Of a stretch of 64,000 nt of DNA, positions 1 through 10,205 are shown in pieces. The translations under genes were made by a program, and so were the position numbers. The DNA is from Tieghemiomyces parasiticus (taxonomy: Eukaryota > Kickxellomycota > Dimargaritomycetes > Dimargaritales > Dimargaritaceae), in NCBI GenBank assembly GCA_027575765.1, contig JANBPT010000084.1, positions 1-64,000 of the forward strand, given 5' to 3'. Numbering within the stretch: position 1 is the stretch's first letter; each line of letters begins with the position of its first letter. The notes under the pieces were generated by a model. It saw only the letters and a list, made by a program, of their open reading frames with translations, was not told the origin of the DNA and did no database searches.

Positions 1-354
1 CTTGACGCCGGCCTTCTGGGCCATCTCGAGGTACTGCTTCCACAGCTTCATCATCCACTCGTAGCCGTGCTGCTGCTCCCCCTGGTGGCCGGCGTGCATC
101 GGGTAGAGGATGACCGAGTCGGCCTGCTTCATGCACTTCTCAACCTCGCCCATGTGGTCCTGGCTGTACTCAAAGATGTGCACCTGGTCAAACTCCTTGA
201 GCATGTCGACGCAGGGCGCGTGCTTGTTCATGACACCGCAGTAGACCTTCTCGATCATGTGCTTGGCCGAGCCCTGGAGCATGGCCATGACCATACCGCA
301 GGCGCCCCAGGAGTCGCAGGGCAGGACGCAGAAGGTCATCTTGGAGGAAGACAT
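1..354 (-). CDS. NmrA/NAD(P)-Rossmann-like protein, N-terminal part (cut by window start)
   Basis: An open frame runs from an ATG at 354 down to base 1 without a stop, giving 118 residues of the N-terminus; the rest lies outside the window. The residues follow a Rossmann pattern like that of NmrA-type proteins: a first beta strand and helix (MTFCVLPCDSWGACGMVMAM), a second strand (VYCGVMN), then an ADSVILYPMH strand and a helix ending in AQKAGVK, where NmrA proteins typically have AAKAAGVK. The usual GxxGxxG dinucleotide motif is not intact, so cofactor binding is uncertain. The fragment is Cys- and Met-rich. Codon use is extreme, almost every codon ending in C or G, and a perfect TATA box lies 124 bp upstream; both suggest high expression. 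Family assignment is inferred from the pattern only. Confidence 0.5.
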   Translation of the reverse strand, partial: MSSSKMTFCVLPCDSWGACGMVMAMLQGSAKHMIEKVYCGVMNKHAPCVDMLKEFDQVHIFEYSQDHMGEVEKCMKQADSVILYPMHAGHQGEQQHGYEWMMKLWKQYLEMAQKAGVK

Positions 355-477
355 GGTGATGGCGATGGTAGAGTTAGAGGAATGGAAGGTGGTGAAAAAG
401 GTAAGAGTTGGTAGGAATTAGAGGGTGAAGCGTTGGAGAGCTGGTGATTCAATCCTAGTTGGCGGCGGCACGGTGGC

Positions 478-485
478 CTTTTATA
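478..485 (-). promoter_or_regulatory. TATA box of the NmrA-like gene
   Basis: On the minus strand the sequence reads TATAAAAG, an ideal TATA box, 124 bp upstream of the ATG at 354. The stretch between it and the ATG is pyrimidine-rich on the coding strand, as in the leaders of other genes here. Confidence 0.55.
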
Positions 486-2070
486 GCCCAAGAAACGCAG
501 TTGGCTAACCTGGTCGCTCGGCTGTAGCAGACCATACTTGAACCTAACGTAGCCTACGCGACGGGCAGAAATCAGAGACAAGGCATGGCTGAGCGGCCTC
601 AAGCAGCGGACGGGAGCCAGCATTGACGGTGTGCCCCGCATAGCTTCTGTGACGGTCATCCGAGTTTATCGGTCCGAGAGGCTACTGTGACTGCCCTCGA
701 CCGTTTCCGGTCCCTTGATTATAACTTGCTACGGTATGATCATGGTCTGCAGGAAGTGGGCGACGCAGAAACCGGCTGGAGAAATGTACCACTTAAACAC
801 GGGCCGATGCCGACCCGGAAGGTGAGCCGACGCCCTTTCCTACCCACCCATAGATACAAGAGGATGCTGTTGGACAGCATGGGGAGGATGCAGGTGTGAT
901 AAACGCATGGTGTACTTGATCCCACGGTCCGTCGACGTCAGATCCGAGACTGCTCTCGATGGCACCAACCTTTTCCCGCTTCCCACAGCCTACGGGCGTC
1001 TCTATAACATGGGGTTGATAAAAGAGTTAATCCGGGGCAGCCATAGCTGTTGCCGAGCGGCCCAGCATCCGCTCGGAACCCTGAGGCGGATACTCATCAA
1101 TATTTCTTGGAGCCTGAAGCGAGAGGGGTAGGCTCGCTCATCTGACGTAGCTCGGACGAGCCAGAACGGGTGACGAGGGAGTAAATACAATTGATCTCCA
1201 ATGGCAGCGCCGCGCGTGCAACTGGCCTGGCCGTCACATTAGTTTGGCCGTTGAGGGGAGTAGGGGGGGGTATATAGGAAATCTGACGCCCATGGGAGAT
1301 GACCGTTGTTACGTCGGTGTCGCCCTGGTCACCGCGGCCCAGGACAATTCAAAGTATACGAATGGCGGTGCACGTCGGCGATGGTTCCTGCTGTCTGTCT
1401 ATGGTGCCTGATGCGATCGGCGGCCATCACTACAGACACAGGGCGAAGAAAGGCTCTGCCGCTGGTGAGCAATGTCGCCCGCTGCGGGCCCTGCCCTTGT
1501 GACCGCCGTCCCTTAGGATTACTTTGGCCTTCATATCTCCCTGTTATTCAGCCACCAGGAAGTCTGAACCTGCAAGGCTATATCCTGCTTGGCCAGCGGA
1601 CAGGCAACAAGGCGCTGAATCAGCGCCGAAACCATACACAAACCGGAAGCCTCACGAGTGCCCCCCCCACTCCTTCCGATTGGCAATACTGAAAAACCTC
1701 GTACGTAGAGAACAGGGTCACCTGGCCCCTACCGACCCGCACGCCATAATGACGACCGGGACGCCCAGTCAGAGAGGTCAGGTCTACGACGTGTGACTGC
1801 CGGTCGTTCGACGACCCCCTCCCCAATTTCATTACACAGCACCGCCCCTTTTCCCCAAGGGTGCCCGCCCGTGACCTTGTGCCCTGGACGTCTTCATCCC
1901 CAACCGAATGAACTCTATTCACTTATTGACCCCGCAACTGGTGTGGAGGCGCAACCCGAAGGAACCCACCACGCGCCTGCTGCATTGGGGCCGGGAGGTC
2001 AAATGCCAGCCCGGTATCCTGCACCGTCCCTATGCTCGATCTGCGATCTAGACGGCAGCGGTATTTTTCC

Positions 2071-2077
2071 TATATAA
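2071..2077 (+). promoter_or_regulatory. TATA-like box upstream of VIP1
   Basis: TATATAA, followed from about 2100 by a long C/T-rich stretch. It lies 909 bp before the proposed VIP1 ATG, so if used it implies a long leader, possibly spliced. Confidence 0.3.
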
Positions 2078-2506
2078 CCTGGCTTGCGCCAACTGGCCCT
2101 AAAACCGTACCCCTGACCCCTGTCGCGACTACTGCGTCCCTCCTGGTTCCACAAATCTCGCCACTCCGTTCCGTTAGTACTCTGAGCCTCACTACCACCC
2201 TCCCCAAGCCTATTGACCCTCGCTGAAATCTTGATGAACTGAATTCCGGCTTTACCCTACCCCAGACTGCCGTCGGTGTTCCTTCCTAACCCCGGCCGCT
2301 CACTTGGAGAGCCACCACCCCGCCGCTACCCAGCTCTGCCATCATCCCACGGCAACCCGTCGCTCTAGTGGCTTCCACGTTGCACTTCATTGTCGCTTCA
2401 CGCTCGATTACCCTCCTCAAGACTCGGGTCCGCCAGCCCCGCCCCTGGATCCGTAGCGTGGTAATGGTGACGGACCCTGAACCGTGTCAAATTCGCAACG
2501 CTTTGC

Positions 2507-2525
2507 AAAAAAAAAAAAAAAAAAA
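2507..2525 (+). repeat. Poly(A) homopolymer, 19 nt
   Basis: An uninterrupted run of 19 A bases, the longest homopolymer in the window. No flanking target-site duplication or gene-derived sequence is evident, so it is called a simple repeat rather than a retroposon tail. Confidence 0.8.
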
Positions 2526-2775
2526 CCGCCCGCCGATCTTTGGGCCCGAGTGTATGGTCTCCCCCTATCAATCCCCTCACCACTGCACTTCAAGTCACCC
2601 CCAGGACCCCAGCCCCTTGACTCAACGGGTCGTTCACCACCAGCCACTCCCCCTTGCCCTCGGAGCCTGCCCGAGCGCGTCTGGTATATTATTTTTTTCC
2701 ACTTCTTCACGCGGTCTCACTTATAGCCGGAGCACACCAGACTGTGCCAACGAGTCACCCCTTCTCAAGACAACC

Positions 2776-2871
2776 ATGTCAAGAGCGCCGACCTCATTAG
2801 TGCGCACCCGCTTTTATACCTTGTCTTGCACCGCCTCACTTCTATCCGTAGCTTTTCACTGCCGCGACTGA
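2776..2871 (+). other. Possible upstream ORF in the VIP1 leader, 31 codons
   Basis: An ATG at 2776 (preceded by ACC) opens a 31-codon frame ending at a TGA at 2869-2871, 108 bp before the VIP1 start. If the transcript begins upstream, for instance near the TATA-like box at 2071, this frame would precede the main ORF and could dampen its translation. The transcript start is unknown. Confidence 0.25.
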
Positions 2872-2979
2872 CCCATCCGATACGGCCCCAACGTGGCGAG
2901 CCTAGCGTCAGTTCGCCCCCATTCGCACCATCGCCGCATTCTGTACCTTCCCCCCCTCCATCGTTTGACTTGCACGACC

Positions 2980-5900
2980 ATGACCAGGCCCCACGAGGTG
3001 CTGTCCACCTCGCCCCACTTCTTTGAGTTCCCCAAAAGCAATGCCAAAAAGTGTAAGTGACACCGAAGCCAGGCGACCTCGGATGGCCAGCAGAAGAATC
3101 GCAGCGGCCTGGAGCTTGAAGGGGGGCTGGGGGTGGGTCTTGGAGGAGGGCGGTAATTGCTTGCTTTCCTTCTCATGGGGGGGGTTCAGACTCGCACTAT
3201 GGCACCCCCATACGCTCACGAGTGTTTACCATGCATGCGACTGTGCAGCCGCTCTCCCCCCTCCACGGGACAATTCCCCGTCACACCCCGGCCGCCGATC
3301 GTCGCACCCCCTCGCCCCAGTGTGTGGCCACCGCAGATGGGATTGACCTCGGTCGGATCGGGCTGTCCAGTCTGGCGGGCTGTGGCCGTTGCCGAATGCA
3401 CCCCACCCTGCCCTCGACCGTCTCATCGGGCCCACACTAACTGCAACTCTGGCCGCCGCCATCCTTCCCCCCACCAACTCCCCTCTCCCGATGGCCAGTT
3501 GTAGTGGGCATCTGTGCCATGGACAAGAAGGCTCGGTCCAAGCAAATGGGCAACATCATCGAGCGCCTGCTCCAGTACGGAAAGTATGAGGTTATTGTGT
3601 TTGGCGACAAGGTCATTTTGGACGAGCCCATAACCGACTGGCCCTACTGCGACTTCATGGTGTCCTTCTTCTCCAAGAACTTCCCGCTGCACAAGGCCAT
3701 CGCTTATCAGAAGCTACGCGGGGTCTTTTGCGTTAACAATTTACCCCTGCAGGAGCTACTGTGGGACCGGCGACTGGTCCTGGCCGTCCTGGACCACATC
3801 GGCGTTGGCACCCCGCCTCGCTGGATCGTAGACCGAGACGGTGGGCCGCGCGTGTCGGACGATCTGGCCGCCATCCTGCGCAACCGTCTCGGCCTGACCC
3901 TGCCGCCCAAAGTCCTCTCTCCAGTGGTGTTCCATGTGGACCACGACACCATCAGTATCAATGGTCAGGAAATTCAGAAGCCCTTTGTCGAGAAACCTGT
4001 GTCGGGCGAGGACCACAACGTATACATTTACTTCTCTGCCGCCCAGGGCGGTGGCGTTCGCAAGTTGTTTCGCAAGGTGGGTCAGGTAGTGGAGGTCCAG
4101 GCGACATGTATGGGAATATCCAGTCAGGATGCAATCCAAACCTCTAATGGGACTCATGGCGTCATTCGCCATGTACATGACAACTTTAAACGAAAAAGCC
4201 TTCGGGCGGGGGGGGGGAGTGAAATGGCCCCGTATAGAGTCCATTTACACCGCTGACCCCGACACCGCCCATCACACTTCACCCCGCTCACGCTACCCTA
4301 CAACACAGGTGGGCAACAAGTCAAGTGAGTATTTTCCGGATCTCTGGGAGGTGCGCACCGAAGGATCCTATGTCTACGAGGTAAGCCCGCCTTGAAAGGC
4401 ACATCGATTGAAGTCTCCTTAGCCTGGCTTGCACTGAACCCACACCCTGATAGCGGCGCTGTGTACCCCACCGGTACCCCCTTACCCCAACCGCGGCGCC
4501 CTGACCACCCTCCCCTAATACCTTCGCTGTTCCCACCCTGCCCCGCCACCCCCCCCCGGCATACTTACATCAAAAGGCCTTCATGGACGTGGACAATGCA
4601 GAGGACGTCAAGGTGTACACCATTGGCACAAATTACACACATGCCGAGACCCGCAAGTAAGTGTGTTTACTCGCCACCCGCCATCGCACAACACCCTCAG
4701 AGTCATTTAGCCGGTCTGAAAGGACAACAGGGAGGAATCCAGTCGAGGCCCAACGTCGGCTGTGGCATGTATATTGTCCCACATGCATTCCCCCCCCCCA
4801 CAACCCGCACTTACGTTCCCGTGATAATGTTCTCTAACCCCTTCCTCCCCCCCTCTCTCTACCTTATTTCTCCTCCCCGCCTGTAGGTCTCCCGTCGTGG
4901 ATGGTCTGGTACAGCGTAATGCCGCCGGCAAGGAGGTGCGGTACATGACGGAGTTGACCCCTCAGGAGAAGGGGTTCGCCTTCAAGGTCGCCCGTAGTTT
5001 TGGCCAGGCCGTTTGCGGCATCGACTTCCTCCGGGTCGAGGGTACCTCGTACGTGATTGATGTCAACGGCTGGTCCTTCGTCAAGGGCTGTCCCGAGTAC
5101 TATGACGTGTGTGCCCGGTACCTCGACGATATCCTCACCCAGGCCGCGGAGCGGCGGTGGTTCTCCGTGTACCTGGGCAAGCAGCCATCTTTTGATGATC
5201 AGTGGACGCTCAAGGGGTTTCTGTCCGTCTTCCGTCACGCCGACCGAACCCCAAAGCAAAAGATCAAGTACGGCTTCACCAGCGCCCCCTTCGTAGACCT
5301 ATTGCGCGGTAGCCGTACGGAGGTCATCCTGCGTCGCGAGGCCGACCTGGCCCGGGTCCTGGACGCCGCCGACGCCGCCCTGGCCGCCCAGCTCGAGGAG
5401 GCCGATAAACTCGAGCAGCTCTCATCCATCCTTCGTCGCAAGATGGGCCTGGAGGGCACCAAGGTGCAGCTTAAGCCGACCTACAAGCAAGGTGAGCTGA
5501 CCAAGCTGCAGGTCATCCTCAAGTGGGGCGGAGGCTGCACCCACGCCGGAATTCACCACACCCGCGAACTGGCCGACAGCATGCGTAAGGACCTGCTCAT
5601 CCTGAACCGCCGCATCCTGGATGATGTGGTCGCGTACTCGAGCTCGGAGCAGCGCGTCATCGCCACCGCCCGGGTCTTCTGCGAGCGCTTCCTCAAGCTC
5701 CCGACCCTCCCACCAGACTTCCTGGTTATCCGCCCAGACATGCTGGATGACAGCAACATGGCCAAGGACCAGATGGACCAGGTCAAGTCGCGGCTTAAGG
5801 CCTTCTTTAAGGCACACGAGGCCGACCCGGCGGTGAGCCGCGGGTTTGACCTGCCCGAGGAGATGCGCGACCCACAGACCTTCGTGCGCGGCGTATATGA

Positions 5901-7110
5901 CCTGCTGACACGGGTCACCCGCAACATGCGCAAGAATCTCGAATCCCCCCAGGTTCAGGCCGGCATCCTGCGCGACTACCACTGGTGCTGCCAGGAGAAC
6001 GTGGCGCTCTTTCGCGAGCGCTGGGAGAAGCTGTTACAGGACTTTGGTCGCGTGGAAAAGAACAAGTACGACCCGGGCAAGGTGGGTGAATTGTACGACT
6101 CACTTAAGTATGATGCCCTGCATAACCGACCCCTCATGGACCGCATCTTCGTCAGCCACGAACCGGCCTCGGGTTCCACTACGCCGCGGAGCCCCACTCA
6201 GCGCCGCCTCAGCGACCTGTTCCACGACCTCAGCGTCCAGTCTGGGCGTGACAACGGCGCCGTCTCCACCACCACGCGTGCTGTGTCCCTCCCCGCGGCG
6301 GGACTCCTGGCCAGCCCACCGCCCTCCTCGACGGGCTCCGCCGTGGCCGTCCCGACGGTTCGCCGGCACCCGGGACCTGAATCCCTTTCTGTGGCGTCGA
6401 CGGCGCCTGCCTCCGCGCCCAGCCCGGCGTCACCATCAGGTGCCCAGGCTCTGTCCCGCAACAGCTCGCTGTCCGCGCGTGGTCGTACCTCCCCGTTCCC
6501 GTACCCGCGTTCTGCCCACAACCGCGCCGCCACCGAACCCCGGACGCCCGAGGAGATCCGAGAACTCTACCACAAAGCTAAACTGCTATTTGATTTCGTG
6601 ACCCCGCGCGAGTACGGCATCGACGACCAGGAGAAGCGCGATATTGGCGTGCTCACCTCGGTTCCTCTACTCAAACGGATCATGGCAGATCTGGAACAGG
6701 TGATGCGTCAGGATGGACCGCTCTGCCGGCTCTACTTTACCAAGGAATCGCACATTCACACCCTGCTCAACTGTGTGTTTATGAGTGGCCTCCCGACCAA
6801 CTTTTCGGTGTTTGAAGTGGGTGAGCTGGACTTTCTGACGCAGATCACGTTTGAGGTGTACGAACGTCGTCGTGACCACCAGGGCCGGGACCCGGAGTAC
6901 TCGCTCCGCCTGGGCTTCAGTCCAGGTGCATACTATAGTAACGTTATTGACCACTCCGTCGACGCCACCCACGCCCTCTCCGCGGCGCCCCGCCGGGACC
7001 TCACTGACCACATCGAGCTACACAAGGCCCTGGGCTACTTCCAAACCATGCTGGATGACGCCCCTAAGGCGAAACCGGATGCTGGCCCGCCATCCCCAGG
7101 GTCTAGCTGA
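2980..7110 (+). CDS. VIP1: Inositol hexakisphosphate / diphosphoinositol-pentakisphosphate kinase (VIP1/Asp1, PPIP5K)
   Basis: Five exons are proposed: 2980-3052, 3505-4076, 4309-4380, 4577-4656, 4887-7110 (1006 residues). All introns are GT-AG and phases match. The family makes and removes the 1-position pyrophosphate of inositol pyrophosphates (EC 2.7.4.24). The N-terminal ATP-grasp kinase starts at [13 protein letters not shown] and includes the [15 protein letters not shown] and [13 protein letters not shown] motifs (Asp at about residue 324). The histidine-acid-phosphatase domain starts at [10 protein letters not shown] (Arg382-His383), with [11 protein letters not shown] later. So both catalytic halves look intact. 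Residues about 695-816 form a Ser/Pro-rich insert inside the phosphatase domain, as in Asp1-type proteins. Exon 1 ([24 protein letters not shown], 24 complete codons) is the least certain part, since the family N-terminus is not conserved; the first intron is 451 nt. In fission yeast Asp1 tunes phosphate response and cytoskeleton; here that role is inferred. Confidence 0.92.
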
Positions 7111-8692
7111 AAGAAGAACTTGACCGGTGCCAGATAATTATTTTTTATATTTCTCTGGCGTCAGGCTTCACGTACTACCTTCATAACGCACAGGACCCGT
7201 CATGGGCTCTGACATCGATGTCTGTTTTATTAGATAAGGCTTTGCCTTTTATTTAGATCTATTCAATATACTGCATTAGACAACCATGGTCGATTAGGTT
7301 TTTGACGCTCGATAATGCGGGTGAAGTGGTGCGCCCATGGTAATCTGAGACTGCGAACGTCTGGTGTTGTAATCCATCCTTTAGCCTTGAGAGGGGATGG
7401 GAAGGTTCACCATAGATCGTTCGTCGACGGTTCTATAGAACCCTGGTAATAATGTAGGGAAAGGCTGAAGAGTGAGGGCGGACGAGACGCTTAGGCCGAC
7501 CGGTTCCTTTACCCTGGCAACCTAAGATTACCCGGGGCCCTCGCTCGACATGCAGGGTCCTGGGCAGTTAATCATTGGGCTGGTCGGTTCAAGGCTTGAG
7601 GAGGAGAAAGGGAGGGGGCAGATAAGGATAGTAGAGCCTGGATCATGGCGGAGAACGGGCGTGTGAGGGGTTGTGGAAGAACAAATCGTCGTGGTGAACC
7701 GGTCGCACCGCCGGTGGCCCGCCGCTACTCTCTGACGTTTCCCAAGTACCAAACGGTTGCGCTACCCAGGAGAACCGGGCTGTACCCAGAAATCATCGAG
7801 TGGGTAAGCGGGTGTCTTGGTAAGTAGTACCCGGCGGAGCTGTCGGCGGGACTGCCTCGCCCGTCGGGTGAACGACTATTTGCTACGCCTACGTCATCCA
7901 CTTCAGCGTGCCGTTTGGCAGGAATGGGTAGGAATGATGGAGCGGAGGGCGAAAACTGGGGATAACTTGGGACTTTGCCAATGGCCGCTGAAAGTCGCCA
8001 CCCCGCCTACTTCTAGCTGATGACTTACCCCGCTCAACCTTACTACTACCCGACCCGTCTCCCTTCTTCCCTCTCCCCGCCAATCGGAGCCTGCACACCA
8101 GAGAGAGTATTGTGTGGGGGTGGGGGGGGGAGTCTAACCACTGACTTGTCTCTATTCTTCTCCCCTCCCACCCACCCACCCATACACCCAGCCTTCGGTT
8201 CCACCACATGCCCGCAGGTTTCTTTAGGCCCATATAGCCACTGGCCCGTCGGCCGGGAGTCTCCCGGAGATGCCTTACCCGGCTTGCCTTTGCTTAACAT
8301 CACCGTTTAGGGCTCTACGAGTCGGTCGCCACCGCCCGTCCCCCCCACGCCTCAGCCTCTTTGCCAGCTCCGGTCTACTACTAACCCTAAACGCTTGAGC
8401 GTTGTCCGTGACCATCTACCCTCATCGCAACCTCTTCTTTCCGGTTTCCGCATTTCGCGGTCTAGTACGGTAAATGACAACGATTGTCCGTTCGATAGGT
8501 TATCCTTCCGACAACCAAGGCTTTGTCCGGCCGCCGGTCGCCTCATCTCGATGAACCAGACCGTTGGTATCGACCCCTCCACTCTACTGTTCCGTTAACC
8601 CCCCCTCCGTCACCATTTGTACTCGTCCGCTCCCCCCCCCTGCCCACCACCCTCTCTTCCCCCTACCATAGACCCCTTCTTCCCTCTCCGCC
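7111..8692. other. Intergenic region VIP1 / eIF4E-like (tandem)
   Basis: An AT-rich patch just after the VIP1 stop (about 7136-7152, TTATTTTTTATATTT) is a likely 3'-end processing region. A perfect 14-bp palindrome centred on CTATAG lies at 7429-7442. A G-rich run is at 8116-8130 and a strongly pyrimidine-rich stretch at 8585-8690 abuts the next ATG, probably its leader. No supported gene is seen. Confidence 0.6.
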
Positions 8693-9727
8693 ATGGCCTC
8701 CCCTGCCCGCCGGTCCAGTCTGACGCCTTCTTCGCCGTACCTCGGTGGGGGTGATAGCCCTTCCGCAGGGCGCTCCGGTCCCAATGGCCACCCTATTGCC
8801 TCGCCGGCCATCCCGGCCAGCCGTTTGGCGGGCAATTTTGGCGCCTTCAACTTTGGTGGGGCGGCCGCCGCACCCTCAACTACCCCAGGCGAGACTGGCA
8901 AGCGTCTATCCTTTTCCTCCCGTTCGGGTGTGCCCCCGGGGTTCGCCTCGCCCAGCTCTGCAACTTCGATGGCGGGCCTGGGCGCTTCGGTGCACGCACG
9001 GCCCCCGCCCGGTCTGCGTGCGGCGGCGACCAGCTCCGCCCCTCAGCGATCCGCTGCCCCACCTACGCCTACAGCCATCCCGAACGCCGAAACGGCCCAG
9101 TTGGTGCAGAACGATATTCCTCTGCAGAACCGCTGGTCCTTCTGGCTCGACACGTTTAACTCGGCCCAGCACAGCGCCACCGAGTACGAGAAACACCTGC
9201 GGGTGGTGTGCACGGTGGGGACCGTCCAGGAATTCTGGGGCGCCGTCAACAACATGCGCGGTCCCGAGACTTTGGAGAACCGCCACTGCTACCATTTCAT
9301 GAAGGAAGGCATCAAGCCCACCTGGGAGGACCCGCGCAACCAGGAAGGCGGGTCCTATGTATTCCGCATCAAGAAGCCCCACACGTCCGAGGTGTGGCGC
9401 GACCTGCTTCTGCTGCTTATCGGCGAGCAGCTGCAGGACTGCATCGCTGCCGACGATGAAATTTGCGGGGTGTCAATCAGTAGCCGCTGGAACTCCGATT
9501 TGTTCCAGATCTGGCACGGGAACATCCGTCAGACCTCCCCGCGCGTCATGAACCACGTGCGGGAGTACCTGGCCGGGGTCGAGCTGCAGTCCCAATATTA
9601 CAAAGCCCATCGCGATCATAGCCACTTCAAAAACCAGTCCAATGAGTCCTCGGCCGCGTCCACGCCTATCACCTCGTCCTTCCCAACTCCCGCTGCCTCG
9701 GCCTCCGCGACTACCCCGCAACCCTAG
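8693..9727 (+). CDS. eIF4E-family cap-binding protein, 4EHP-like, with long disordered N-terminus
   Basis: Single exon, 344 residues; ATG in a good context (CCGCCATGG). Residues 1 to about 130 are Ser/Pro/Ala/Gly-rich and probably disordered; the cap-binding fold follows. Cap-stacking positions can be aligned by eye to human eIF4E: Trp148 (W43), Tyr165 (W56), Trp182 (W73), Trp211 in GIKPTWED (W102) and Tyr222 (W113). The second cap-sandwich tryptophan is therefore Tyr, and the K162 equivalent is Leu. The segment DDEICGVSISSRWNSDLFQIW resembles human eIF4E2 (4EHP) more than eIF4E1. Tyr at position 56 with Trp at 43 is a combination reported for divergent eIF4E classes. Family role: binding the mRNA cap, either for initiation (via eIF4G) or as a translational repressor. 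Which applies here cannot be read from the sequence. A second canonical eIF4E is expected elsewhere in the genome. Confidence 0.88.
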   Translation: MASPARRSSLTPSSPYLGGGDSPSAGRSGPNGHPIASPAIPASRLAGNFGAFNFGGAAAAPSTTPGETGKRLSFSSRSGVPPGFASPSSATSMAGLGASVHARPPPGLRAAATSSAPQRSAAPPTPTAIPNAETAQLVQNDIPLQNRWSFWLDTFNSAQHSATEYEKHLRVVCTVGTVQEFWGAVNNMRGPETLENRHCYHFMKEGIKPTWEDPRNQEGGSYVFRIKKPHTSEVWRDLLLLLIGEQLQDCIAADDEICGVSISSRWNSDLFQIWHGNIRQTSPRVMNHVREYLAGVELQSQYYKAHRDHSHFKNQSNESSAASTPITSSFPTPAASASATTPQP

Positions 9728-10205
9728 GCCAAGCCACACGAAAGGAGACAGGAGAGGGAAGGTCACCTTGTTTGTCGTCGCCCGGACTTATTCCCATTCG
9801 GGCATGTGGCCTCGGAACCGCTACTATCGCCCTGAATACCAATCGCCCTAAGTTAGCTAGCCATCTTCACTCTCCCTTCCCCCCTCTCCCTCTCCCTCCC
9901 TCTCCACCGTTGTATACTCTTACCTGCCTTGCTAGCAGGGCGGCTTTAGCGTCCACTATTAAACAACCCTGCTAAACCTCCAAGGTCAATACGAGGGGGG
10001 AGACTGCCTTTTTACGATTTAATACCTGCATGCTTGATAGGAGATGAATGGTCCAAGGTCTCCTCCGCTTTTGTACCAGATTTCACCGACAAGGCCGCCG
10101 ATTCTAACCGGAGGGTGCTACATCATGCTAATGTATCATAGTGTGTTTTTTTTTGCCAAAATGGGCAGAAGTAACTAATTTATTAGCGTCCCACTGACTA
10201 GGCAT
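9728..10205. other. Convergent intergenic region eIF4E-like / ECD
   Basis: 478 bp between two stop codons. It holds a CT-rich low-complexity tract (about 9866-9907) and a T9 run at 10146-10154; the latter is on the 3' side of both genes. It most likely consists of the two 3' untranslated regions. Nothing else is recognised. Confidence 0.6.

Larger units (their letters stand above)
355..2979. other. Divergent intergenic region, NmrA-like gene / VIP1
   Basis: About 2.6 kb between two divergent start codons. It holds the minus-strand TATA box near 480, a G8 run at 1263-1270 followed by TATATAGG, a TATA-like box at 2071, a 19-nt poly(A) run and a short upstream ORF. From about 2100 onward the plus strand is pyrimidine-rich and probably is the VIP1 promoter and leader. 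Open frames here (for example 1306-1692 and 2368-2871) show no recognisable protein and overlap on both strands, as expected of GC-rich noncoding DNA. Confidence 0.6.

Noticed and set aside
67..414. 115-codon open frame (+) at the window start
   Set aside because: Antisense shadow of the biased minus-strand NmrA-like gene.
2507..2525. Poly(A) run as a retroposon tail
   Set aside because: No upstream gene-like or element-like sequence and no target-site duplication seen.
7429..7442. Perfect 14-bp palindrome GGTTCTATAGAACC
   Set aside because: Several perfect 14-bp palindromes are expected by chance in 64 kb, and no second copy was noticed.
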